From CAWHXG01 sp963833235 (lineage in GTDB: Bacteria; Pseudomonadota; Alphaproteobacteria; Rhodobacterales; Rhodobacteraceae): a stretch of DNA of 64,000 nucleotides. Made by a program: the position numbers and the translations under genes. Below, one piece after another: positions 8,580 to 16,398 of the stretch. The stretch is taken from assembly GCA_963833235.1 (NCBI GenBank), contig CAWHXG010000006.1:248001-312000 (forward strand), read 5' to 3'. Positions within the stretch are counted from its first letter, which is position 1, and the number at the start of each line of letters is the position of its first letter. Below the pieces are notes generated by a model, which had not been told where the DNA came from, did no database searches, and worked only from the letters and a program-made list of their open reading frames with translations.

Positions 8580-10082
8580 TTACTCCGCCGCCTGGACCTG
8601 CGTGTCGTCGGTGATCGGTACCGCGTTCACGTCGCTGTCCATCGTCTCGTTGGCGCGGCGGACGCCGGCGGCGTAGTCGGGGTGCACCCGCTCCAGAACC
8701 GCGTACCAACGCTCCTTCACCTCCTGGCTGCAGGGGCCCATGGCGGCGGCATAATTGCTGTAGAGCCGCTGCTTCTGCCCTTCGTCGAAAAGGTTGAAGA
8801 GCGCCCGGGGCTGCACGTAGTCGGCATCCGCGTCCTGCTGCACGTAGCGCGCCGCGTCGCCCGAGATGCGCAAGGGCGGCTCGGCCACCGACGGGTCCGC
8901 CACGGGGCCGCCATACTGGTTGGGCTCGTAATAGGCGTTGGCATTGCCGAAGTCATTGGAGAAGAACCGCATCGCCCCGTCCTTGTGGTAGTGCTGGACG
9001 GTGGCGGCGTGGGGCGCGTTGGCGGGCAACGCCTCGTAATGCGTGCCAAGCCGATAGCGGTGCGCGTCGGCATAGCTGAACACCCGCGCCTGCAGCATCT
9101 TGTCGGGCGAATAGCCGATGCCCGGCACCACGTTGGAGGGGCTGTAGGCCGCGTTCTCGACCATCTGGAAGTAGTTCTCGCAATTGCGGTTCATCTCCAG
9201 CTCGCCGACCTCGATCAGCGGGTAGTCGCCATGCGGCCAGACCTTCGTCAGGTCGAACGGGTTGTAGGGCACGGTCTCGGCGTCCGCCTCCGGCATGACC
9301 TGCACGAAGAGGGTCCATTTCGGGAAGTCGCCGGCGTCGATCGCGTTGAAGAGGTCCTCCTGATAGGCCTCGCGGGTCTTGCCGATCAGCTTTTCAGCCT
9401 CGGCGTTGACGTAGTGCTTGTGGCCCTGCTGGGTCTTGAAGTGGAATTTCACCCAATGGCGCTCGCCAGCCTCGTTCCAGAAGCTGAACGTATGGCTGCC
9501 GTAGCCGTTCATGTGCATCGGATTGGTCGGGATGCCCCGGTCGGACATCAGGATGGTGACCTGGTGAACCGATTCAGGCTGCGCCGCCCAGAAGTCGAAC
9601 ATCGCCTCGGGCGAGCGCATGTTGGTCTTCGGATGACGCTTCTGGGTACGGATGAAATCGGGGAACTTGTAGGCGTCGCGCACGAAGAAGATGGGGGTGT
9701 TGTTGCCCACCATGTCCCAGTTGCCGTCGGGCGTGTAGAACTTCAGCGAGAAGCCGCGCACGTCGCGCTCGGTATCGGCGGCACCCAACTCACCGGCGAC
9801 CGTGGACCAGCGGCTGAGCACGTCGGTCTTGGTGCCGGGGGTGAAGACCTTGGCGCAGGTGTACTGCGTGATGTCGTGCGTCACGGTAAAGGTACCCTGG
9901 GCGCCCCAGCCCTTGGCGTGGACCACCCGCTCGGGGATCCGCTCGCGGTTCTGGTGCGCCAGCTTCTCGAGCAGCTGATAATCCTCCAGCAACAGCGGGC
10001 CACGGGGGCCGGCCGTCTTCGACGTGTCGTTGCTGGGGACGGGCGCGCCGCCGGTCGTCGTCAGGCGAGGGGCATCGGTCAT
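8580..10082 (-). CDS. katA: Monofunctional haem catalase
   Basis: A 500-residue clade 3-type catalase that turns hydrogen peroxide into water and oxygen, probably cytoplasmic because there is no signal peptide. The catalytic histidine is in RVVHAKGWG (His about 55), the active-site Asn lies in the GNWDMVGNNTPIFFVRD region near 128, and the proximal haem tyrosine is in RVFSYADAHRYRLG (Tyr about 336). Length and domain order match the small-subunit catalases. AAGGAGA at 10089-10095 precedes the ATG at 10082. An Irr-box-like sequence sits just upstream and suggests iron- or haem-responsive control. A strong hairpin follows the gene. Confidence 0.95.
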   Translation of the reverse strand: MTDAPRLTTTGGAPVPSNDTSKTAGPRGPLLLEDYQLLEKLAHQNRERIPERVVHAKGWGAQGTFTVTHDITQYTCAKVFTPGTKTDVLSRWSTVAGELGAADTERDVRGFSLKFYTPDGNWDMVGNNTPIFFVRDAYKFPDFIRTQKRHPKTNMRSPEAMFDFWAAQPESVHQVTILMSDRGIPTNPMHMNGYGSHTFSFWNEAGERHWVKFHFKTQQGHKHYVNAEAEKLIGKTREAYQEDLFNAIDAGDFPKWTLFVQVMPEADAETVPYNPFDLTKVWPHGDYPLIEVGELEMNRNCENYFQMVENAAYSPSNVVPGIGYSPDKMLQARVFSYADAHRYRLGTHYEALPANAPHAATVQHYHKDGAMRFFSNDFGNANAYYEPNQYGGPVADPSVAEPPLRISGDAARYVQQDADADYVQPRALFNLFDEGQKQRLYSNYAAAMGPCSQEVKERWYAVLERVHPDYAAGVRRANETMDSDVNAVPITDDTQVQAAE

Positions 10083-10102
10083 GGGGGTTCTCCTTAGCGT
10101 CG

Positions 10103-10119
10103 TTTGGAATCGTTCTAGC
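10103..10119 (-). promoter_or_regulatory. Irr-box (iron control element) candidate upstream of catalase
   Basis: The plus-strand sequence TTTGGAATCGTTCTAGC resembles the inverted repeat bound by the Fur-family regulator Irr in alphaproteobacteria, roughly TTTAGAA, three bases, TTCTAAA. Eleven of the fourteen defined positions agree. The site lies 21 bases before the catalase start, so a bound protein would cover the transcription start or early leader. Irr affecting catalase expression is reported for Rhodobacter sphaeroides; its action here is inference. Confidence 0.4.
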
Positions 10120-10292
10120 TTGTTCGGCGCCGCCGGACAACGCGGCGATGTGCGACCCTTCCGCCGGTATCGTGCGATTGCGGGCGGCCCCGTTCGGCGA
10201 CGCCTGCGGTCGGGGCCGAACTGCAGATCGGCGCGGGGGCGAAGGCGGCAGACCGGCGGCGGGCCTGCGGAAGCGGGGGTTGCCCGGCCCGG

Positions 10293-12455
10293 TCAGGCGC
10301 TTTTCCGCAGCTTCAAGGCGGCCTGCTTGCGCGCCTGCGCCTTGGCACCCGGGCCCGGTTCGCCCTCGTCGTCGCTTTCGCGGCGGCTGGTGTCGAGCTG
10401 GTCGACCAGCGCGGTCTCGAGATCCTTGTTGAGCTGCCGGGCGCGGGCCACGTATTCCTCGTTGTCGGCGACCGAGATGCCGGGCTTCCACAGGGTCGCC
10501 AGCTCCAGCATCGCCTGGCGATCGAGCTTGAAGAAGAGCTTCTCGAGCTCGGCGGCCTCGAACTCGCTCAGCCCCATGTTCTCGAGCACGTAGCGCGCGG
10601 CGCGCAGCGAGCTGTCGAACATCTCGCGCACGATGTCGTCGGCCCCCGCCTGGTAGAGCTGGTAGACATGGACGCGGTCGTGGGCGCGGGCGACGATGTG
10701 CAGATCGGGGCGCTCCTTGCGGGCGTATTTCACGATGCGGGTCGAGACCTCGGGATCGTCCATCGCCACCACCAGCACCCGGGCATCGGGCAGCCCCGCG
10801 GCATGCAGCAGCTCGGGCCGCGAGGGATCGCCGAGGAACGCCTTGAAGCCGAAGCGACGCATCAGCCGGATGGTGGCCAGATCGTGATCGAGGACGGTGG
10901 CGCGGAAGCCGCTCATCTGGATCATCCGGTTCACCACCTGCCCGAAGCGCCCGACGCCGGCGATGATGATCGGCCCCTGCCTGTCGATCGTGTCGGGGGC
11001 GTGGGTGACGGCGGCGGGCCCCGCGATGCGCCGCGAGAGCAGGCCGTAGGCGATGAAGAAGAGCGGCGTGATCAGCATCGAGAGCGCCACGATCAGATAG
11101 AGCATCTGCGACAGGTCGGCCGGGATCACGTCTTGCTGCAGGCCGAAGCCGATGAGCACGAAGCCGAACTCCCCCGCCTGGGCCAGCCCCAGGGTGAAGA
11201 GCCAGCGGTCGCGGCCGTGCAGCCCGAAGATCAGCGTCAGAAGGTAGAGAACCAGCCCCTTGGCCAGCATGACCATCAGGGTCAGGGTCACGATGGTCAC
11301 CGGCTGGGCGGTGAGCACGCCGAAGTTGATGCCGGCCCCCACGGTGATGAAGAAGAGCCCCAGCAGCAGGCCCTTGAAGGGCTCGAGATCGGATTCCAGC
11401 TCGTGGCGGAACTCGGAGTTGGCCAGGACGACGCCGGCGAGGAACGTGCCGAGCGCGGGCGAGAGGCCCACGAGAAGCATCAGGCAGGCGATGGAGACCA
11501 CGATGAAGAGCGCCAGCGCGGTGTACATCTCGCGCAGCCGGGCGGTGTGGATGAAGCTGAAGACCGGGCGGGTGAGGTAGATGCCGGCAAGGATGATGCC
11601 GGCGACGGAGCCGAGCGTCATCAGCGTCGTGCCCCAGGCCGGCAGGTTGTCGAAGAAGGCGAAGGCCATCTGCGCGCTTTCGGGCAGGGCGTCGCCGCTG
11701 CCATGGCCGCCCGCCGCGACGTCCCGATGCCCGGCCTCGCTGCCGCTTGGGTCGGGAACTGCGCCTGCCTGAAGCCCGGCATCGCCGCCGCCATGGCCGT
11801 CCGCGACGCCCGCCTCGGTCCCGGCCTCCCCCTGGCTCCCGGCCACGGCGTTGTCTCCGGCGGTGGCCACCGGTGCCGTGGCCTCCGCGGCGATGGCGGT
11901 CTCGGGGATCGGCTGGGCATGGGCATGATCCTCCTGCAGCGTGCTCAGCGCCAGAAGCGGCAGCAGCGCCAGCATGGGGATCACGGCGACGTCCTGCGTG
12001 AGCAGCACCGCAAAGGCCGAGCGCCCGCCATTGGTCTGCATCAGCCCCTTCTCGGAAAGCGTCTGCAGCACGATCGCGGTGGACGACAGCGCAAAGGCCA
12101 GCCCCACGGCCAGCGCCACCGACCAGGTGAGCCCCAAGGCCATGCCCCCGCCCATGATCAGCAGCGTGGTCAGCACCACCTGCAGCCCGCCGAGGCCGAT
12201 CAGCCGGTCGCGCATCGCCCAGAGCACCCGCGGCTCCAGCTCCAGCCCGATCAGGAACAGCATCATCACCACGCCGAACTCGGCGAAGTGCTGCAGATCG
12301 GCGGTCTCGCTGCCGACGATCCCGAGGATCGGGCCGATGACGAGGCCCGCGAGCAGATAGCCGAGGACGGAGCCGAGCCCCATGCGCGAGGCCAGCGGCA
12401 CCGCGATCACGGCGGCGCCCAGATAGATGGTGGCCTGGAACAGAAAGCCTTCCAT
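10293..12455 (-). CDS. Kef-type monovalent cation:proton antiporter (CPA2) with RCK domain
   Basis: A 720-residue inner-membrane antiporter of the CPA2 family, similar to KefB/KefC, which exchanges potassium or sodium for protons. The N-terminal Na/H-exchanger core starts with LVIGPILGIVG near residue 37 and includes DVAVIPMLALLPLLALS near 153. The RCK/TrkA-N domain begins near residue 475 with the nucleotide loop IIIAGVGRFGQVVNRMI, followed by an aspartate-terminated strand (TVLDHD). An insertion of roughly 100 residues (about 175-275) rich in Ala, Gly, His and Asp sits between membrane segments and is not typical of the family. The C-terminal tail is charged. No glutathione-type partner (KefF/KefG) is adjacent. 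Confidence 0.88.
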   Translation of the reverse strand: MEGFLFQATIYLGAAVIAVPLASRMGLGSVLGYLLAGLVIGPILGIVGSETADLQHFAEFGVVMMLFLIGLELEPRVLWAMRDRLIGLGGLQVVLTTLLIMGGGMALGLTWSVALAVGLAFALSSTAIVLQTLSEKGLMQTNGGRSAFAVLLTQDVAVIPMLALLPLLALSTLQEDHAHAQPIPETAIAAEATAPVATAGDNAVAGSQGEAGTEAGVADGHGGGDAGLQAGAVPDPSGSEAGHRDVAAGGHGSGDALPESAQMAFAFFDNLPAWGTTLMTLGSVAGIILAGIYLTRPVFSFIHTARLREMYTALALFIVVSIACLMLLVGLSPALGTFLAGVVLANSEFRHELESDLEPFKGLLLGLFFITVGAGINFGVLTAQPVTIVTLTLMVMLAKGLVLYLLTLIFGLHGRDRWLFTLGLAQAGEFGFVLIGFGLQQDVIPADLSQMLYLIVALSMLITPLFFIAYGLLSRRIAGPAAVTHAPDTIDRQGPIIIAGVGRFGQVVNRMIQMSGFRATVLDHDLATIRLMRRFGFKAFLGDPSRPELLHAAGLPDARVLVVAMDDPEVSTRIVKYARKERPDLHIVARAHDRVHVYQLYQAGADDIVREMFDSSLRAARYVLENMGLSEFEAAELEKLFFKLDRQAMLELATLWKPGISVADNEEYVARARQLNKDLETALVDQLDTSRRESDDEGEPGPGAKAQARKQAALKLRKSA

Positions 12456-12988
12456 GGCGGCTCCTCGACGGGTCGCGTCACTCTATGGCCACGGGCGCGC
12501 CGCTGTCCAACCGGTAGGGCACGAAAGGCGGCCCATGATGCGGGAAAAGCGGCTAAAGTGGGGGGGCAGGCGTGGATCGGATGCGGCGTGCCGTCCGGCC
12601 ATCGCCCGCGCGTAGGAAAACGCCACCGTGCTCAAACCGGGCGGTCATCTCGTGGCGGGCCATCGCCCTTGCGTAGGGAATTGCCATTGTCCGGGAAGAC
12701 GAGGCACTCATGACGGACGTTCGCCCTCGCCCTCGCCCCCGCCGGGGGCTCGGGGCACGCCCGTCGCCAGTGGGGGGGAAGCTGACCCCGTGTGATCTCC
12801 GCACATCGCCGGCATGAAAAGGGGGCGCCCCTCCGAGGTCGATGACCGAAGGTTCCGACCAGGCCATCGCCCGCCCGCGCCCGCCCCGCCCGTCCAAGGC
12901 GGAATCCGGGGTCTCACGTCGTCGCCACCGCACGCATGCCCGCGGCCCGCCCGTGTGCCCCACATGATCGACCACCCGCCGGGCGGCG
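12456..12988. other. 533-base intergenic region without a credible gene
   Basis: Open frames here are short and have no ribosome site or recognisable product. Visible content is a pair of imperfect 33-base direct copies (12597-12629 and 12658-12690) and a small hairpin, GCCCCC at 12735-12740 with GGGGGC at 12744-12749. The region contains the promoter of the antiporter on its left side and the 3' flank of the large membrane protein on its right. Confidence 0.5.
12597..12690 (+). repeat. Two imperfect 33-base direct repeats
   Basis: The copies at 12597-12629 and 12658-12690 both begin GGCCATCGCCC, continue with GCGTAGG and end in a GCCA-type segment with G or GT. About two thirds of the positions agree, and they are 61 bases apart start to start. 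Their role is unknown; two copies are too few for a CRISPR array. Confidence 0.45.
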
Positions 12989-15394
12989 TCAGCCGCGAGG
13001 CATCCGCAGGATGATGTTCTGCCCGCGCTTGGTGTAGCGCAGCTCGCCCTGGCCGATCGCGGCGACCCGGCCGCCATCGACGTTGTCGCCGACGGTCAGC
13101 GTCAGGACCCGGCCGGAGGGCAGGCGCACCATGGCGCGGGGCCGCGTGGGGCTGCCGAAGGTGCCGAGCAGGTTCATCCGCGACAGGTCGATCCTGTCGG
13201 AATTGCGGGGCTGCCGGACGACCGCGGTGGCGGTGGCGGCGGCCCTTGCGGGGGCCGGTGCGGCCGCCGGCGGGGCGGCGAGGGCCGGGGCGCGCGGTGC
13301 GCTTGCGATGCCGGCCAGCGAGGCCGAGGCGACCCGCGCCGCGTCTCCCCCCGAGGGCGGTGCTTCGGCCGGTGCGGCGGCGCGGGCCATGGCGCGCTCG
13401 CGCAGGCCCGCGGGCCGTGCCGCGGGCGCCGGGGCGCCGGCGATGGGGGCGATCAGGGCGGCGCGTCCGGGATCGGCCGCCGCGACCTCCTGCGGGGAAG
13501 GCGTGCGCCGGTCGGGCTTCAGGCTGGAGAGCTCGGCGCGCGTGCGGCCGCCAAGCCGCTGCCTGTCGGCCCTGTCGGTCAGGTCGCCCGGGCGCCCGCG
13601 CGGCCGGATCAGGCGCAGGGCATCGTCGACCCCGCCCAGCACGGGCGCTTCGGCGGCCGCGGTCGCCTCGGCGACTGCGGCGGCGGCGGCGGTAGCGGGC
13701 CGGCGGCCCGGCATGAGCGGCGGCAGGCCCGCGACGACCCTGTGCCCGGCCGGGGCTTCCGCCCCTTCCGGCGTCGGGCGCACGAGCCCTTCGGTATCCA
13801 CCGCAAAGCGCCGCCCCGCCTCGGGCGGCGGATCCAGCGAAAGCTCGACCTGCGGCGGGGGCGGCGCTGCCGGGATCGCGAAGGCATCGGTCGAGACGAC
13901 GGCATCGAGCCCGGGCTGCACGAGGGCATCGAGGGAGGGCAGCGGGATCGGGCGGGCGAGAAGCGGATCGGCGGTGAAGCGCGCGCCCGGAGCCGAGGCT
14001 GCGGGCAGGGGCGCGCCGGCCCCTCCGGGCGCCGCGCCGGCCCGCGCGGCGCTGTCCGGTTGGGTCGGCGGAGCATCCGGGCGCGCGGCGGCGAGGGGCG
14101 GCACAGGTGCGTCCCGGAGATCTGCCGCAAGGGCAGGCGGCGGTTCCGCGCGCGGCGCGGCCCGGGCGATGACGCGCGGCGCCGCCGGATCGGGAGTGCC
14201 GGCGGTTCGTGCGGCAGGGTCTGCCGCCTCCGCCTGCGCAGGGCCGGCCAGCGGATCCGTCGTCAGCCCGATCTCGGCCATCCGGGCGGCCTCGACCGTC
14301 GCGGCACTCTCGGCGATGGCCGCAAGATCGAGGCCGGGAGGGGCGGCAGAGGCGGCCAGCTCTTCCGGCGCGGCCGTGAGCGCATCGCGGCCGCCCGTGG
14401 GCGTGGCCTCGACCCAGAGCGCCACCGCGGCCAGCCCCGCCACGAGCCCTGCCGTGAGCGCGGTGGCGGAGATCAGCGCCCGGCGCCCCGGCCGACTGCT
14501 GTCGACGCGCCGCCGGGCCTTACTGGCCGGCTGCCGCCGGGCGGCCCGGGGCGCCTCGGGGGCAGGGGCAGCCGCGCCGCCCGCCGCCTCTTCGAAGGTA
14601 TCGGGGTCCGCAGGTGCCAGCCGGGCCAGCGCCTCAGCGATCCGGCGCGAATTTGCCTCGACGGCGCTGAGGCCCATAGGGCCCGGCGCGGCCCGGCGGG
14701 GCGCAGGAGCCCCCTTGCCGCGGTGGACCCGCTCTTCCGCCGGCAGCCCGCCACGCGGCGCCGCCCCGGTATGCGCGCCGGCATCCGGCCGCGCCGGCGC
14801 ATCGGCCCCCGCCATGGGCGGCCCCATGGAAAGGCCCGGCACCACCGGCGCCAGCCCGCCCTCGGCCACCCCGAAGGGCGCCTGATCGTAGGAAAGGCCG
14901 AACCACGGGCTGCCGGGGCCGGCGCCTGCATGCTCCGGCCCCACGGCACCGACGGGAACGAACCCGCGCGCCCGCACGAAGACCTCGGCCTCGCGCAATG
15001 TCTCGATATCGGCCAGCGTCACCGCGAGCCGGCCCCCCTCCGGGGCGTCGTCGCGCACGGCCACCCGCAGTTCCGATACCGGCACGGGCACCTGCCCGGC
15101 GAGCAGCGGCGCGAGAAAGGGCCGCGGGTCGGCTCCCGGCGGCAGGTGCGCGGGACGTTCCAACAGCAGATGGCGCACGTGATCGGGCGGCAGGCACAGC
15201 AGCACGTGCGGGCCTTCCGGATCCTCCTGCGCGGCGCGGCGCTGCAGGGGGGCCATCGCGGCGCCGAGATCCTCGACATCGAGCGAGAGCTCGGCAAGCA
15301 CCGTCCACCGCCCGCCGTCGCGGCGCTTCAGCGCGGCGCGCTCCGCACCGAACACCAGCGCCAGCCGCGCCGTTCTGCCCCTCTCGGCCGTCAT
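12989..15394 (-). CDS. Large bitopic membrane protein with GspL/PilP-like ends
   Basis: An 801-residue protein of unknown function that I do not recognise beyond a family found in Rhodobacterales. The first 160 residues form an actin-like or GspL/PilM-like cytoplasmic domain (RTARLALVFGAERAALKRRD, VLLCLPPDHVRHLLLE). One membrane segment lies near residue 310 (LISATALTAGLVAGLAAVAL). After it comes a very long Ala/Pro-rich, low-complexity periplasmic stretch. The last 70 residues resemble a PilP/GspC homology region (MNLLGTFGSPTRPRAMVRLP, then VLTLTVGD). The layout suggests a cell-envelope scaffold. The ATG at 15394 is preferred to one at 15442 because the conserved domain follows it directly. 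No secretion or pilus genes are adjacent. Confidence 0.65.
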   Translation of the reverse strand: MTAERGRTARLALVFGAERAALKRRDGGRWTVLAELSLDVEDLGAAMAPLQRRAAQEDPEGPHVLLCLPPDHVRHLLLERPAHLPPGADPRPFLAPLLAGQVPVPVSELRVAVRDDAPEGGRLAVTLADIETLREAEVFVRARGFVPVGAVGPEHAGAGPGSPWFGLSYDQAPFGVAEGGLAPVVPGLSMGPPMAGADAPARPDAGAHTGAAPRGGLPAEERVHRGKGAPAPRRAAPGPMGLSAVEANSRRIAEALARLAPADPDTFEEAAGGAAAPAPEAPRAARRQPASKARRRVDSSRPGRRALISATALTAGLVAGLAAVALWVEATPTGGRDALTAAPEELAASAAPPGLDLAAIAESAATVEAARMAEIGLTTDPLAGPAQAEAADPAARTAGTPDPAAPRVIARAAPRAEPPPALAADLRDAPVPPLAAARPDAPPTQPDSAARAGAAPGGAGAPLPAASAPGARFTADPLLARPIPLPSLDALVQPGLDAVVSTDAFAIPAAPPPPQVELSLDPPPEAGRRFAVDTEGLVRPTPEGAEAPAGHRVVAGLPPLMPGRRPATAAAAAVAEATAAAEAPVLGGVDDALRLIRPRGRPGDLTDRADRQRLGGRTRAELSSLKPDRRTPSPQEVAAADPGRAALIAPIAGAPAPAARPAGLRERAMARAAAPAEAPPSGGDAARVASASLAGIASAPRAPALAAPPAAAPAPARAAATATAVVRQPRNSDRIDLSRMNLLGTFGSPTRPRAMVRLPSGRVLTLTVGDNVDGGRVAAIGQGELRYTKRGQNIILRMPRG

Positions 15395-15491
15395 TCCTGC
15401 CGTATGCCCCTTTCCGCCGCCTTCGCGGCGATCTGGCGTCAAATCCCGGCCTCGACTATATCAGCTTTGCGCGGCATGGATAGCGGGCAAG

Positions 15492-15600
15492 GGGCCTCGC
15501 GCGGGCCGCGCGGAACAACGGGCCTCGCGCGGGCCGCGCGGGACAGGGGCCTCGCTCGGGCCACGCGGGACAGGGCTCCTGCGCAGGCCAAGCGAGCTCG
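15492..15600 (+). repeat. Degenerate GC-rich tandem repeat, about 27-28 bases, three to four copies
   Basis: Copies begin near 15493, 15521, 15548 and 15574 with GGCCTCGC-like starts, followed by CGGGCC, CGCGG and ACA. The first two are nearly identical and the later ones decay. The array lies between the large membrane protein and the SIMPL gene, within the leader region of the latter. Slippage during replication could explain it. Confidence 0.6.
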
Positions 15601-15639
15601 TGCGCCCCGCGCGGAACACGCCGATCCGGAGGGCAGAGT

Positions 15640-16353
15640 ATGACGAGACCGATGACATGCCGGGCCGTGGCACGCGCAGCACTTCTGGCGCTGTCGCTGG
15701 CGCCGGCTGCGGCGCTGGCGCAGGCGGAGCTGCCGGACCGGCGGATCGCCGTGGGCGGCGAGGGCGAGGTTTCCGCTGCGCCCGACATGGCGACGATCTC
15801 GCTCGGCGTCGCCGCCACCGCGCCCGAAGCCCGCGCCGCGATGGACGCGATGAACGCGGCGGCCGATAGCCTGCTGGCGCGGCTGACGGCAGAGGGCGTG
15901 GCGCCGCGCGACGTGCAGACGGGCAGCCTGCGCCTGAGCCAGCCGCGGGTCTTTAACGATGCCGTCAGCGGCGCCGGGGATTTCGAGGCGGCGACGGACC
16001 TCGACATCCGCGTCCGCGATCTGGAGGCGCTCGGCCCGCTTCTGGACGCGCTGATCGACGAGGGCGCGAACCGGCTGAACTCCATCGCCTTCGGCTTGGC
16101 CGACCCGGCGCCGATGATCGAGGCGGCCCGCCGCGCCGCCATCGCCGACGCGCAGGCGCGCGCGACGCTCTATGCCGAGGCCGCCGGGCTGAGCCTTGGC
16201 CCCGTCCTGTCCATCACCGAGGGCGGCAGCGCAGCACCCCGGCCCGAAAGCTTCGCCAGGGCCGCCGCGATGTCGGACCAGGGGGTGCCGGTGGCGGGCG
16301 GCGAGATTACCGTGTCCGCCCGCGTCGACATGGTGTTGGCCCTGCAGGACTAG
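15640..16353 (+). CDS. SIMPL (DUF541) periplasmic protein
   Basis: A 237-residue exported protein of the SIMPL/DUF541 family, related to the Brucella BP26 antigen, whose members form oligomers in the periplasm and have no firm enzymatic role. Residues 1-29 are a signal peptide ending ALAQA. The mature part begins RRIAVGGEGEVSAAPDMATI, the usual family start, and carries GVAPRDVQTGSLRLSQP near residue 87 and the long helix IEAARRAAIADAQARATLYA near 165. GGAGGGCAG lies about seven bases upstream of the ATG. It is a single gene, bounded upstream by a tandem repeat and downstream by a hairpin shared with metY. Confidence 0.87.
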   Translation: MTRPMTCRAVARAALLALSLAPAAALAQAELPDRRIAVGGEGEVSAAPDMATISLGVAATAPEARAAMDAMNAAADSLLARLTAEGVAPRDVQTGSLRLSQPRVFNDAVSGAGDFEAATDLDIRVRDLEALGPLLDALIDEGANRLNSIAFGLADPAPMIEAARRAAIADAQARATLYAEAAGLSLGPVLSITEGGSAAPRPESFARAAAMSDQGVPVAGGEITVSARVDMVLALQD

Positions 16354-16368
16354 GCCGGTCCACTGGGG

Positions 16369-16397
16369 CCGGTCCGCCGGGGGCCGGCCCGGACCGG
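16369..16397. terminator. Bidirectional hairpin between SIMPL gene and metY
   Basis: CCGGTCCG at 16369-16376 pairs with CGGACCGG at 16390-16397 around a GC-rich loop that can itself fold (CCGG copies). It fills the 45-base gap between two convergent genes and could stop transcription from both sides. No clear T-run is present. Confidence 0.5.
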
Positions 16398-16398
16398 G

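Noticed and set aside
8571..10097. Long open frame on the plus strand across catalase
   Set aside because: The minus strand encodes a complete catalase with all active-site residues; the plus frame resembles no protein.
10668..12713. Long open frame opposite the Kef-type antiporter
   Set aside because: It is composed of repeated Gly, Glu, His and Asp-rich text typical of a shadow frame, and the antiporter on the other strand is convincing.
12553..13077. Small genes in the 12.5-13.0 kb gap
   Set aside because: Open frames exist on both strands but have no ribosome site, show no family pattern and partly overlap the repeats.
15492..15600. CRISPR array
   Set aside because: The units are directly adjacent without spacers and differ from each other; there are no cas genes.
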